DNA from: Cellulomonas sp. Root930
GTDB lineage: Bacteria; Actinomycetota; Actinomycetes; Actinomycetales; Cellulomonadaceae
Direction: 5' to 3'
DNA: 64,000 nucleotides
NCBI GenBank assembly: GCA_001429255.1
Contig: LMJI01000001.1
Span: 519,881 to 583,880, forward strand
A program made the translations under genes and the position numbers. Position 1 is the first letter of the stretch. Every line of letters begins with the position of its first letter. The notes under the pieces were generated by a model, which was not told where the DNA came from, ran no database searches, and worked only from the letters and a program-made list of their open reading frames with translations. Shown here piece by piece: positions 19,112 through 27,539 of the stretch.

Positions 19112-19783
19112 ATGAGTGTTCCCAGCACGACCGACCTGCGCATCGCCATCGTCGAGGACCAGCCGCTGTTCCGCTCGATGCTCGAGCACACCCTGTCCGG
19201 AACACCCGGCCTGCGGGTGGTCGCGTCGGTCGGCACGACGACCGAGGCGTCACGCGTCCTGCGTCCGGGGATGGTCGACTGCGCGATCCTGGACATCGAC
19301 CTGCCGGACGGCAACGGCATCTCCCTCGGCGTCACGCTGCGCCGCAGGATGCCGACGCTGGGCATCCTGCTCCTCTCCGCGCACGACGCCATGGACCTGC
19401 TGCTGGACCTGCCCGCGGACGTCGCCGCCGGCTGGGGGTACCTGTCCAAGACGTCGTCGACGAGCGAAGAGGTGCTGGTCAACGCGGTGCGAGCGGCAGC
19501 GATCGGCGAGACCGTGCTCGATCCCGCGCTGATCGCGCGGATGACCCCGCGGGCCGGGTCGGCCGTCGCGCGCCTCACCGACCGGCAGTACGAGGTGCTC
19601 CGACTGCTGGCGTCCGGCCTGTCGAACGCCGGCATCGGTGACCGCCTCGGCATCACCGAGAAGTCTGTACAGAATCACGTCAACGGGATGTACGCCACGC
19701 TCGGGATCGACTCGGACCCCCAGCGCAACCCCCGCGTGAGCGCCGCGCTCCGGCTTCTCGAGGAGACCGGCCCCGCCGTCTGA
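19112..19783 (+). CDS. Response regulator, NarL/LuxR family
   Basis: This 223-aa regulator has an N-terminal receiver (about 9-125) with acidic pair VEDQ, phospho-acceptor Asp in CAILDIDLPDGNG, and the Lys in GYLSKTSSTSEE. A C-terminal LuxR-type helix-turn-helix follows (about 150-215): LTDRQYEVLRLLASGLSNAGIGDRLGITEKSVQNHV. The ATG at 19112 is chosen because the receiver begins directly after; upstream in-frame codons lie in the divergent promoter. Phosphorylation by the adjacent kinase is the expected control. Confidence 0.92.
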   Translation: MSVPSTTDLRIAIVEDQPLFRSMLEHTLSGTPGLRVVASVGTTTEASRVLRPGMVDCAILDIDLPDGNGISLGVTLRRRMPTLGILLLSAHDAMDLLLDLPADVAAGWGYLSKTSSTSEEVLVNAVRAAAIGETVLDPALIARMTPRAGSAVARLTDRQYEVLRLLASGLSNAGIGDRLGITEKSVQNHVNGMYATLGIDSDPQRNPRVSAALRLLEETGPAV

Positions 19784-19835
19784 CGCCGTCCCGACGCACC
19801 CCCCAGGACTTCACCCGGTGCACCATGATCGACGC

Positions 19836-20456
19836 ATGGCTGAACGACGCGGCGGCGAGGCCGCTCCCCCGACCACCACGACTGTCCGCGGCGAGGACTG
19901 GTACGCGCGGGACCTGTCGGGCCAGGAGTTCCACAACGTCGAGTTCGTGGACCTCGACCTCACCGAGGCGTTCGGCGTCGGCGCCGTGTTCGAGGAGTGC
20001 GTCTTCCGGAACGCGAAGCTCAACGCGTCGGTGCACACCGACGCCGCGTTCATCAACTGCACGTTCCACCGGTCGAACTTCTTCGACGTGCGGTTCGAGC
20101 GGTGCAAGCTGATCGGCTCGAAGTTCGACGGCTGCACCTGGGACATCGCCAAGGTCGAGGGCGGCAACTGGTCCTTCGTCGGCCTCCCGGGCGCGGACCT
20201 GCGCTCGGCGACGTTCACGGGGGTGCGCCTGCGCGAGGCCGACCTCACCGGGGTCCGCGCGGTGGGCGGCACGCTGCGCGACTGCGACCTGGCCGGCGCG
20301 TGGCTGCACCGGGCCGACCTGACCGGGTGCGACCTGCGCGGGAGCGACCTGACGGGGATCGACCCCGCCACCGTCACGCTGGACCGCGCGATCATCACGC
20401 TCCCGCAGGCCGTCACGATCGTCGAGGCGATGGGACTGGACCTGCGGGCGGACTGA
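19836..20456 (+). CDS. Pentapeptide-repeat protein
   Basis: This is a 206-aa protein made largely of pentapeptide repeats (A/C/S-D/N-L/F-x-x) from about residue 25 to 180, for example DLSGQEFHNVEFVDLDLTEA, CKLIGSKFDGC, ADLRSATFTG and ADLTGCDLRGSDLTG. These fold as a right-handed quadrilateral beta-helix. There is no signal peptide, so it is cytosolic. Some relatives (Qnr, MfpA) mimic DNA and bind gyrase, but most have no known role, and nothing here supports the Qnr function specifically. The ATG has a possible -10 box (CATGAT) shortly upstream, suggesting a leaderless mRNA. Confidence 0.88.
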   Translation: MAERRGGEAAPPTTTTVRGEDWYARDLSGQEFHNVEFVDLDLTEAFGVGAVFEECVFRNAKLNASVHTDAAFINCTFHRSNFFDVRFERCKLIGSKFDGCTWDIAKVEGGNWSFVGLPGADLRSATFTGVRLREADLTGVRAVGGTLRDCDLAGAWLHRADLTGCDLRGSDLTGIDPATVTLDRAIITLPQAVTIVEAMGLDLRAD

Positions 20457-20467
20457 CCGCGCGGGTC

Positions 20468-20496
20468 GTTCCCGAGACGTTCACCGCGTCGTCATC
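20468..20496 (+). promoter_or_regulatory. Candidate PHO box upstream of phoX
   Basis: Three GTTCACC-like heptamers start exactly 11 bp apart: GTTCCCG at 20468, GTTCACC at 20479 and CGTCATC at 20490. They match actinobacterial PhoP/RegX3 direct-repeat sites. The box ends 76 bp before the phoX start and is oriented with the gene. Confidence 0.6.
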
Positions 20497-20572
20497 CGGT
20501 GTCCGTTCTGCCGCATCCGCCCGACCGGCACGGTGGGAGCACCACTGTGCACGGCGACGGAGGGTTCCCTCG

Positions 20573-22654
20573 ATGACCACGACCGACGACCAGGAGACCG
20601 GCCGCGGGATCCCCCGACGACTCCTGCTGCCCATGGCCGGCCACACCGCGGGCAAGCGTTCCCCGGTGACCTGCCACCTCAAGTGCGCCGACGCCTGCTT
20701 CCACCCGGTGCCGAACACCAGCGAGAACGAGTACTTCCGGGACATCGCGAGCGCGAGCATGACGCGGCGTTCCGTGCTCTGGGGTGCGGTCGCCGCCGGC
20801 GGTGCGATCGTCGTCGGCTCGGCGCTCGGGGACGCCCAGCCCGCCGCCGCGTGGGGACGCCCGAGCCCGCGGCTGGCCTTCACGCCGATCGCCCCGGTGC
20901 CCGCGGCCGTCGACTCGTTCGTCGTGCCGGAGGGCTACCGGTGGTCGCCGATCATCCGCTGGGGCGACCCGCTGTTCTCCGCGCGTGACACGTTCGACCC
21001 GAACGCCCAGACCGCGCAGCGGCAGGAGCGGCAGTTCGGCTACAACAACGACTACCTGGACATCATCGAGGGGTCGCACGGCTACAGCGCGATCCTCGTG
21101 GCCAACCAGGAGTACACGAACGAGAACATCATGTTCCCCCCGGCGACGACGCCCGAGGAGCTCGACGAGCAGCGCCGCATCGCGATCGCCGCCCACGGCA
21201 TGGCGATCGTCCAGCTGTACCGCGCGCGCAAGCGCAAGCCGTGGACGTACGCCGTCGGTGCACCGCTCAACCGCCGGATCACCGGGAACACCCCGTTCAC
21301 GTTCAGCGGTCCGGCCGCCGGCTCGGCGCTGCTCCGCACGGTCGAGGACCCGACCGGGACGACCGCGCGCGGGACGCTCGGCAACTGCGCGGGCGGGACC
21401 ACGCCGTGGGGCACCGTGCTGTCCGGCGAGGAGAACTTCAACGGCTACTTCCGCACGGCGGGCACCAGCGCGGCCGACCTGCGCTACGGCCTCGCCGACA
21501 GGGCGACGACGCGCGGCTGGGAGTCGGTCGACCCGCGGTTCGACGCACGGAACCCGGGCTACGAGAACGAGCCTAACCGGTTCGGGTACATCGTCGAGGT
21601 CGACCCGCAGGACCCCTACAGCCCGCCGGTCAAGCACACCGCGCTCGGCCGCTTCAAGCACGAGGGTGCCAACGTGGTCATCGGCCGCACCGGCCGCGCG
21701 GTGGCGTACATGGGCGACGACGAGCGGTTCGACTACCTGTACAAGTTCGTCTCCACGGACCGCTACAAGCCCGGGGCGAGCCAGCGGAGCCGGCGGCACA
21801 ACAAGACGCTGCTGACCGCCGGCAGCCTGTACGTCGCCCGGTTCACCGGCGACTCCCCCGCCGCGGAGATCACCGGCACCGGCGCGCTCCCGTCGGACGG
21901 GGCCTTCGACGGCACGGGCGAGTGGATCCCGCTGGTCGTCGACGGGGTCAGCCACGTGCCCGGGTTCAGCACCGAGCAGGTCCTCGTCAACACCCGGCTC
22001 GCCGCGGACGCCGCCGGCGCCACGAAGATGGACCGCTGCGAGGACGTCGAGCCCCACCCGACGTCCGGCCGCGTCTACGTCGTGTGCACCAACAACACCG
22101 ACCGCGGGAAGGTCGGCAAGGAGGGCGCGGTCGAGCCGAACCCCCGGACCAACAACCGCGACGGCCACGTCATCGAGATCACCGAGGCGGGCAACGACGC
22201 CGCCGCCACCAGCTTCGGCTGGAGCATCCTCCTGCTCTGCGGCGACCCCGCGACGAACACCTCGACCTACTTCGCCGGGTTCCCCGCCGACCAGGTCTCG
22301 CCCATCTCCTGCCCCGACAACGTCACCTTCGACTCGGCCGGGAACATGTGGCTCGCCACCGACGGTGCACCCGGCGTCATCGGGTACGGAGACGGCCTGT
22401 TCAAGGTGCCGCTCGAGGGACCGCAGCGTGGCCACGTCCAGCAGTTCCTCTCGGTCCCGGCCGAGGCCGAGACGTGCGGACCGGTGGTGCGCGACGCGGA
22501 CGACATGGTCTACGTGGCCGTCCAGCACCCCGGCGAGAACGGGACCTGGGCCCAGCAGCGCTCGTTCTTCCCCGACTACGTGGCACCGGGCTCGCTGGTC
22601 GGCGGCCGGTGGGGCGGACCGCGGCCCAGCGTCGTGCAGGTCTGGAAGGTCTGA
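20573..22654 (+). CDS. phoX: PhoX family alkaline phosphatase (Tat-exported)
   Basis: This is a 693-aa metal-dependent (Fe/Ca type) alkaline phosphatase that releases phosphate from organic esters outside the cell. The N-terminus contains the block GKRSPVTCHLKCADACFHP common in actinobacterial members. A twin-arginine motif MTRRSVLWG (Arg at 65-66) and hydrophobic stretch follow, unusually far from the start. The catalytic region has NCAGGTTPWGTVLSGEENF near residue 270, and NRFGYIVEVDP and CPDNVTFDSAGNMWLATDG further on. The ATG at 20573 is chosen because upstream in-frame sequence overlaps the pentapeptide gene in another frame. Regulated probably by the PHO box. Confidence 0.92.
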   Translation: MTTTDDQETGRGIPRRLLLPMAGHTAGKRSPVTCHLKCADACFHPVPNTSENEYFRDIASASMTRRSVLWGAVAAGGAIVVGSALGDAQPAAAWGRPSPRLAFTPIAPVPAAVDSFVVPEGYRWSPIIRWGDPLFSARDTFDPNAQTAQRQERQFGYNNDYLDIIEGSHGYSAILVANQEYTNENIMFPPATTPEELDEQRRIAIAAHGMAIVQLYRARKRKPWTYAVGAPLNRRITGNTPFTFSGPAAGSALLRTVEDPTGTTARGTLGNCAGGTTPWGTVLSGEENFNGYFRTAGTSAADLRYGLADRATTRGWESVDPRFDARNPGYENEPNRFGYIVEVDPQDPYSPPVKHTALGRFKHEGANVVIGRTGRAVAYMGDDERFDYLYKFVSTDRYKPGASQRSRRHNKTLLTAGSLYVARFTGDSPAAEITGTGALPSDGAFDGTGEWIPLVVDGVSHVPGFSTEQVLVNTRLAADAAGATKMDRCEDVEPHPTSGRVYVVCTNNTDRGKVGKEGAVEPNPRTNNRDGHVIEITEAGNDAAATSFGWSILLLCGDPATNTSTYFAGFPADQVSPISCPDNVTFDSAGNMWLATDGAPGVIGYGDGLFKVPLEGPQRGHVQQFLSVPAEAETCGPVVRDADDMVYVAVQHPGENGTWAQQRSFFPDYVAPGSLVGGRWGGPRPSVVQVWKV

Positions 22655-22656
22655 GG

Positions 22657-23577
22657 TCAGGCGCCGGCTGACGCGAGCTCGTCCGCGGTGGGGGGAACCG
22701 CACCGAGGCGAGCGACCGTCAGCGCGGCGGCCTGCACCGAACGCTCCAGCACCTGCTCCACCACCGGCGCCCCCGAGCGGAGCCAGCGCATGCTCGTGTC
22801 GGCGTCGAGGGTCAGCGCGCTGTCGATGAGGGTCGACATGAAGGCGTCGCCCCCGCCCACACCCGCCTCGGCGTAGAGCACGGAGATGCCCGGTACGTCG
22901 ACGACGCCGCGTGCGGTGACGGCCGAGGCGCCGCGCGGACCCCGGGTCAGGACGGCCAGGTCGGGCCCACGGCCGATCCAGTCGCGCAGGACGTCGACCG
23001 GGTCGTCGTCCGGGTAGAGGAACATGAGATCGCTCTCACTCGCCTTGACGATGCCGGCCAGCTCGACGAACTGGAGCGTGCGCCGACGGGCGTCCTCCCG
23101 GGCGCCCACGAGGGCAGGCTCGATCTTCGGGTCGAACGTGATCAGCGACCGGCCGTACGCGTGGGTCACGAGGTCCAGCACGGTCCCGGCACCCGGCTCG
23201 AGGTAGGCCGCGACCGAGCCCGCGTGCACGCAGCGTGCCGTCGAGTCGCCGGCGTCGGCCGCGGGCGCCCAGTGGATCCGGAAGTCGTGCCGCGCCGAGC
23301 CGTCGACGCGGAGCACAGCGCGGGCCACGGACGAGCTCCCCTGGGTCACGGACGAGTCGGAGAGGCCGACGCCCGACGCCGTCAGGTACGCGGTGATGTC
23401 GTCGCCGCGCTCGTCGCGCCCGATCGCGGTGTGCAGCAGGGTGTCCCGGCCGAGCCGGGCGAGCCCCACGGCGATGTTGCCGGCGCTGCCGCCGACGCGC
23501 TCACGGATGGTCATGCCGTCGTCGTGCACGTCGATCAGAGCCTCGCCGATCACCAGGACGTCGTGTCGTGGGTTCAT
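22657..23577 (-). CDS. PfkB-family carbohydrate kinase
   Basis: This is a ribokinase-fold sugar kinase of 306 aa, probably acting on fructose or a related sugar. The N-terminal VIGEALIDV and the sugar-binding GGSAGNIAVGLARLG (signature 1) are clear. Signature 2 reads GVGGGDAFMSTLID, GGGD instead of GAGD, with the catalytic Asp kept. The ATG at 23577 has GAGGAAG upstream. Its stop is 2 bp from that of phoX, with which it converges. No transporter is adjacent, so the substrate cannot be assigned. Confidence 0.85.
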   Translation of the reverse strand: MNPRHDVLVIGEALIDVHDDGMTIRERVGGSAGNIAVGLARLGRDTLLHTAIGRDERGDDITAYLTASGVGLSDSSVTQGSSSVARAVLRVDGSARHDFRIHWAPAADAGDSTARCVHAGSVAAYLEPGAGTVLDLVTHAYGRSLITFDPKIEPALVGAREDARRRTLQFVELAGIVKASESDLMFLYPDDDPVDVLRDWIGRGPDLAVLTRGPRGASAVTARGVVDVPGISVLYAEAGVGGGDAFMSTLIDSALTLDADTSMRWLRSGAPVVEQVLERSVQAAALTVARLGAVPPTADELASAGA

Positions 23578-23679
23578 CGCTTCCTCAGTTCACCGGCATC
23601 GGGGGTGGGGTCTCGCGGGGCACCCCGAGGCCCGGGAGCCAAGCTCGAACCGGGGCCTCGGGACGCTCGCTCTCGAGAG

Positions 23680-23692
23680 TGACACACGTGTC
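23680..23692. promoter_or_regulatory. Second copy of TGACACACGTGTC motif
   Basis: The core is identical to the palindrome at 13815-13827, and similarity extends through GTCRTTYCCGTC. It lies 103 bp upstream of the PfkB-type kinase. A G/C-rich hairpin lies between it and the kinase start (about 23623-23661). Confidence 0.45.
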
Positions 23693-23762
23693 GTTTCCGT
23701 CAGATTTCCCGGAGACGAACGTTTGGTGCGCACGCCGAATTCACCCGTTGGGGGCAGCGCGA

Positions 23763-23805
23763 CGAGGGCCGGCCCCCGGAGAACGTCTCCGGGAGCCGGC
23801 CCTCG
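23763..23805 (-). terminator. Terminator-like hairpin after the phytase/GDPD gene
   Basis: CGAGGGCCGGC-C-CCCGGAGA pairs with TCTCCGGG-A-GCCGGCCCTCG around a three-base loop, a stem of about 20 bp with one mismatch. It starts 13 bp beyond the stop of the gene ending at 23818. Confidence 0.75.
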
Positions 23806-23817
23806 CGCACTGGGGCG

Positions 23818-26019
23818 TCAGCCCACCGTGGCCGCCGCGATGTCGGGGTTGTCGCTGAACAGCCCGTCCATCCCAGCCCTGACGAACACGCGGATCTCCC
23901 CGGCCAGGTCACCGACGGCGTTCGGGTCGGCGCTGCTGCGGAACTCGGCCGGCAGGAACTGGTTCTCCCGGCGGAACGTCCACCCGTGGACCTCCAGCCC
24001 GACCTTGTGGGCGTCCCGGATGACCGACGTGGGCGTCCCGAGGGTCGCGTCGGGGTTCCGCGGGATCATCCTGTCCTTGCACAGACCCACGCCGTCGGCG
24101 TAGGTGGCGATCTGCCGCAGGCCCGTGCGCGTCACGAGGTCCGCGTAGGTGCGCGGGTCACCGGCGGCGACGAGGTCGTACGGCGCACCCGAGCAGTCGA
24201 CCAGCTGCGCCAGCTGGACCTTGGTCAGCCGGTCGAGCTCGCGCAGGTTGCCGGTCTCGAAGCTCTGGATGATCACCGGCGACCGCTTGTCGTTCAGCTC
24301 GTTCGCTGCGAGCTGGGCGAGCAGCGGCTCCTCGAGCGAGAGCCCGATCGAGTCGAAGTACGTCGGGTGCTTGGTCTCCGGGTAGATGCCGACCGGCTGC
24401 CCGTCGCAGCTGAGCGAGTGCCGCGCGAGGTCGAGCACCTCGTCGAGCGTCGGTACCTCGTAGAGCCCGTCGAACGCGGTGTTGGAAGGCCGCACGGCGG
24501 GGAGCCGCTCCTTGGCCCGCAGGGTCTTCAGCTCGGCGAGCGTGAAGTCCTCCGTGAACCAGCCGGTGACGCTGCGCCCGTCGATCGTCTTGGTCGCCCG
24601 GCGGTCGGCGAACTCGGCGCGGGCGGAGACGTCGGTGGTCCCGCTGATCTCGTTCTCGTGCCGGGCGACGAGCACGCCGTCCTTCGTCGAGACCAGGTCG
24701 GGCTCGATGTAGTCCGCGCACTGCTGGATCGCGAGCTCGTACGACGCGAGCGTGTGCTCCGGGCGGTAGCCGCTGGCACCGCGGTGACCGACGACGGTGA
24801 TGTCCCCGGCCTTCGGCGGACGCACCTGGCGCAGGTCGACGAGGGCGAGCTCCGTGTCGTCCGGGGTGCCCGCGATCCGTGCCGCGTTGCCGGGGTAGTT
24901 GTTGTCGTTGGCGAGGAGCAGCCGGCCGTCGCGCAGCTGCACCACGGTCTCGAACGACTGCACCGGCAGCGAGAAGGGGTCGTCCGTGCCGTACCCGTCG
25001 CCGGCGCCCAGGTGGTCCGGGTTGGCGATCTTCAGGGCGTCGAGCACCAGCGTCTTGCGCACGTAGCCGTCGGCGTCGGTCCGGTCGAGGTCGATCCGGT
25101 AGACCCGCTTCATCACCGCCGCGGCGCCCTGGAAGTCGTCGCGCTCGATGACGAGCAGCTCACGCGTGCCGGTGAGGAACGCATCCCCGATGACGTTCGC
25201 GTCCTGGTGCGTCTGGTACGCCCACGTCCGGCCCGTGTACGCGCCGGTGGTCGTGTCGAACTCGTAGATCGTCCGGCGGCGCTGCTGCGCGTCGTCGACG
25301 AACGCGCCCTCGGCGATCGGGTACAGAAACCGGCCGTCGCGCGAGCCGGCCAGCGCCTCGAACCCGCGGCTGGCTCGGACGTTCGGCGTCTCGCCCGCCT
25401 GCAGGTACGGGTTCTGCGGCGACTTGCCGCCGACGAACGGCACGGGCGCGGCCAGGAGCTTCCCGGTCGCGTCGACGTGCAGCAGGAACGGCCCGAACTC
25501 CTCGCCGATCCAGAAGCTGCCGTCCTTCGCGCGGACCACGGACTCGACGTCGAAGTCCGCGCCGGTGAGCAGGCGGTCGGGGGTGGCGTCGTTGACGATC
25601 GGGAAGTCGACCTTGTGGTCGGGGTCTCGCAGCGAGAGGAACTCGCCGACCTCGATCTGCCCGCTCTTCCACTGCGGCGTCACGTGGTAGATCCGCAGGA
25701 GGAAGTCCGCCGAGTTGGCCTTGGTCCCGAACCCGTTGTCCGGCAGCGCCCAGAACGTGCCGTCCCCCGCGTCCACCATGCCCGAGAACCCGGGGATCAC
25801 CTGCCCGGCGAACGGACCCTGCCGACCGTTGGCGGGTGTGGCGAGCGCCCCCGACGGCGGTCCGGGAGCGAGGAAGTCGGCGGACAGGGTGGCGCGCGCG
25901 ACGAGCGTGGGCTGGACGACGGTGTGCCGCCCGCGGTCACCGGCTATCGCCGGCGTGGGTGCGAGGAGGGCGGCGGTCACGGCCCCCGCGAGGACAGAGA
26001 GTGCTGCGGTGCGTCTCAT
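23818..26019 (-). CDS. Secreted phytase-like plus glycerophosphodiester phosphodiesterase fusion
   Basis: This is an exported two-domain protein of 733 aa. The signal peptide ends APTPAIAG (about residue 26). Residues about 40-380 match the esterase-like phytase domain (PF13449 type): IPGFSGMVDAGDGTFWALPDNGFG, FWIGEEFGPFLLHVD, GFEALAGSRDGRFLYPIAEG. Residues about 408-733 are a GDPD domain with VVGHRGASGYRPEHTLASYE (catalytic His), IEPDLVSTKDGVLVARHENEI (Glu/Asp metal ligands) and the second His. It would release phosphate or glycerol-3-phosphate from extracellular phosphoesters. A PHO-like box lies 56 bp upstream. Confidence 0.85.
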   Translation of the reverse strand: MRRTAALSVLAGAVTAALLAPTPAIAGDRGRHTVVQPTLVARATLSADFLAPGPPSGALATPANGRQGPFAGQVIPGFSGMVDAGDGTFWALPDNGFGTKANSADFLLRIYHVTPQWKSGQIEVGEFLSLRDPDHKVDFPIVNDATPDRLLTGADFDVESVVRAKDGSFWIGEEFGPFLLHVDATGKLLAAPVPFVGGKSPQNPYLQAGETPNVRASRGFEALAGSRDGRFLYPIAEGAFVDDAQQRRRTIYEFDTTTGAYTGRTWAYQTHQDANVIGDAFLTGTRELLVIERDDFQGAAAVMKRVYRIDLDRTDADGYVRKTLVLDALKIANPDHLGAGDGYGTDDPFSLPVQSFETVVQLRDGRLLLANDNNYPGNAARIAGTPDDTELALVDLRQVRPPKAGDITVVGHRGASGYRPEHTLASYELAIQQCADYIEPDLVSTKDGVLVARHENEISGTTDVSARAEFADRRATKTIDGRSVTGWFTEDFTLAELKTLRAKERLPAVRPSNTAFDGLYEVPTLDEVLDLARHSLSCDGQPVGIYPETKHPTYFDSIGLSLEEPLLAQLAANELNDKRSPVIIQSFETGNLRELDRLTKVQLAQLVDCSGAPYDLVAAGDPRTYADLVTRTGLRQIATYADGVGLCKDRMIPRNPDATLGTPTSVIRDAHKVGLEVHGWTFRRENQFLPAEFRSSADPNAVGDLAGEIRVFVRAGMDGLFSDNPDIAAATVG

Positions 26020-26074
26020 GAGTTCGAGGGAACTCCTCTCCGGCGACCAGCGCACGACATACCGGACAGTTCCG

Positions 26075-26103
26075 GATGACCAGGGTGTGAACCTCCTGTG
26101 ACT
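26075..26103 (-). promoter_or_regulatory. Candidate PHO box upstream of the phytase/GDPD gene
   Basis: Read on the minus strand, AGTCACA, GTTCACA and GGTCATC begin exactly 11 bp apart. The central unit matches GTTCACC at six of seven positions. The array sits 56 bp before the start codon of the secreted phosphodiesterase and also lies in the promoter region of the divergent Ppx/GppA gene. Confidence 0.6.
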
Positions 26104-26138
26104 GCGCGCGACGTCCTCCCGCCCGTAACGTGCGACCC

Positions 26139-27065
26139 ATGCGACTCGGAGTGCTGGACGTCGGATCGAACACCGTGCACCTGCTCGTGGTCGACGCCCA
26201 CCGCGGCGGCCCACCGGTCGCGCAGTCGTCGCACCGGTCCGTGCTGCGGCTCATGCGCTACCTGGAGCCGTCCGGGTCCATCAGCCCCGAGGGTGTCCGC
26301 GCGGTCGTCGACGCGGTCGCCGCGGCCGTCGCCGCAGGTGCCACGGCCGGGATCGACGAGCTGCTGCCGTTCGCGACGTCGGCCCTGCGCGAGGCCGGCA
26401 ACGGTCCGGAGGTGCTCGACCTGGTGGAGACCACGACGGGTGTGCGGCTGCAGGTGCTCACCGGCGACGACGAGGCGCGCTCCACGTTCCTGGCGGTGCG
26501 GCGGTGGTTCGGCTGGTCGGCGGGCGAGATCCTGCTGCTCGACATCGGAGGTGGCTCGCTGGAGCTGGCTGCCGGGGGCAGCGAGGACCCGGACGTGGCC
26601 CTCTCGCTGCCGCTGGGGGCCGGTCGCTCGACGGTGTCCTTCCTGCACGACGACCCCCCGACGGCCGACCAGCTCGCCGCCCTGCGCACGCACGTCCGGG
26701 CGCAGCTGAACCAGGCCCGCGCGCACTTCGCCGGCCGCCCCGACCCTGCGCACGTGGTCGGGTCGTCCAAGACGATCCGCTCGCTGGCCCGGCTGGCGGG
26801 CTCGCTCGCGGACGGCGTGGGACCGCAGGACCGACGGCTGCTGCGCCGGTCCGGCCTCGACGACTGGGTCCCCCGGCTCGCCCGCCTCCCCGCCGACTCG
26901 CGACCGGCCCTCCCGGGCATCACGGCCGACCGGACGTTTCAGATCGTCGCGGGCGGGATCGTGCTCTCCGAGACCATGCGGGCGTTCGGTGTCGACGAGC
27001 TCGAGGTGTCGCCCTGGGCCCTGCGGGAGGGCCTGATCCTGCAGTACCTCGAACGGCTGTCCTGA
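26139..27065 (+). CDS. Ppx/GppA family phosphatase
   Basis: This is an ASKHA-fold exopolyphosphatase / guanosine pentaphosphate phosphatase-type protein of 308 aa. The P-loop-like [17 protein letters not shown], the [11 protein letters not shown] segment with catalytic Glu, and phosphate loop [15 protein letters not shown] are visible. The C-terminal HD-type domain of long Ppx proteins is absent, as in actinobacterial short forms. It hydrolyses polyphosphate or pppGpp in the cytosol. It sits divergently from the PHO-box gene at 26019, in keeping with phosphate metabolism. Confidence 0.9.
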   Translation: MRLGVLDVGSNTVHLLVVDAHRGGPPVAQSSHRSVLRLMRYLEPSGSISPEGVRAVVDAVAAAVAAGATAGIDELLPFATSALREAGNGPEVLDLVETTTGVRLQVLTGDDEARSTFLAVRRWFGWSAGEILLLDIGGGSLELAAGGSEDPDVALSLPLGAGRSTVSFLHDDPPTADQLAALRTHVRAQLNQARAHFAGRPDPAHVVGSSKTIRSLARLAGSLADGVGPQDRRLLRRSGLDDWVPRLARLPADSRPALPGITADRTFQIVAGGIVLSETMRAFGVDELEVSPWALREGLILQYLERLS

Positions 27066-27074
27066 GGCGGCCGG

Positions 27075-27308
27075 TCACGCCGACCGGAGGGACCCGCCCA
27101 CGGCACGCGCCGGCCCGAGCAGACGCAGCACCGAGGTCCCGTACTCGTCGTGGTGCTCGACGCTCACGGACAGGACACGGCCCTGCTGCCGGCGTCGCGC
27201 CCAGTCGACGACGTCGTCGACGTCCTCGGCGTCCATCAGCCGCCACTGCTCGCCGTCGTCCCTGCTCGTCCAGAACTCGACGACGTAGACGGGCTCGGCG
27301 ATCGACAT
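27075..27308 (-). CDS. Small protein of unknown function
   Basis: I do not recognise this 77-aa protein. It is acidic, with a possible beta-alpha-beta pattern: YVVEFWTSRDDGEQWRLMDAEDVDDVVDWARRR, then LSVSVEHHDEYGTSVLRLLG. The ATG at 27308 gives a compact domain; an in-frame start at 27344 would add an Arg/Ser-rich stretch. It ends 10 bp from the convergent ppx stop and lies downstream of tRNA-Thr on the same strand. Confidence 0.6.
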   Translation of the reverse strand: MSIAEPVYVVEFWTSRDDGEQWRLMDAEDVDDVVDWARRRQQGRVLSVSVEHHDEYGTSVLRLLGPARAVGGSLRSA

Positions 27309-27407
27309 CGACCGGGAGGTGGACCGTGCTCGTTCCACGCGCATGGGGACGATCGTGCTCGGTGCAGGTGAACGGCCGGCGACTGCGGGACGACCGCGGC
27401 GTGGCGA

Positions 27408-27484
27408 TGGAGCCCCCTATCGGATTCGAACCGATGACCCCCTGTTTACAAGACAGGTGCTCTGGCCGACTGAGCTAAGGAGGC
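27408..27484 (-). tRNA. tRNA-Thr (anticodon TGT), CCA encoded
   Basis: This is a full cloverleaf on the minus strand. The acceptor stem GCCTCCT pairs with AGGGGGC (one G-U pair). The D-arm contains AGCTCAGTCGG. The anticodon stem CCTGT/ACAGG carries loop CTTGTAA, giving anticodon TGT for Thr ACA/ACR codons. The T-arm is ATCGG-TTCGAAT-CCGAT. The discriminator T is followed by CCA in the DNA (27408-27410). Confidence 0.96.
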
Positions 27485-27500
27485 GGGCGCGCCCAGGATA

Positions 27501-27529
27501 ACCGGGCGCCCCCGCAGGGAGCGCCCGGT
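27501..27529 (-). terminator. Terminator-like hairpin after the DsbA-like gene
   Basis: ACCGGGCGC pairs perfectly with GCGCCCGGT around an 11-base loop, 11 bp past the stop codon at 27540. Confidence 0.65.
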
Positions 27530-27539
27530 CGTCCGAGGG

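Noticed and set aside
19836..20456. Quinolone-resistance (Qnr/MfpA) protein
   Set aside because: Pentapeptide repeats alone do not show gyrase binding, and no Qnr-specific loops were recognised.
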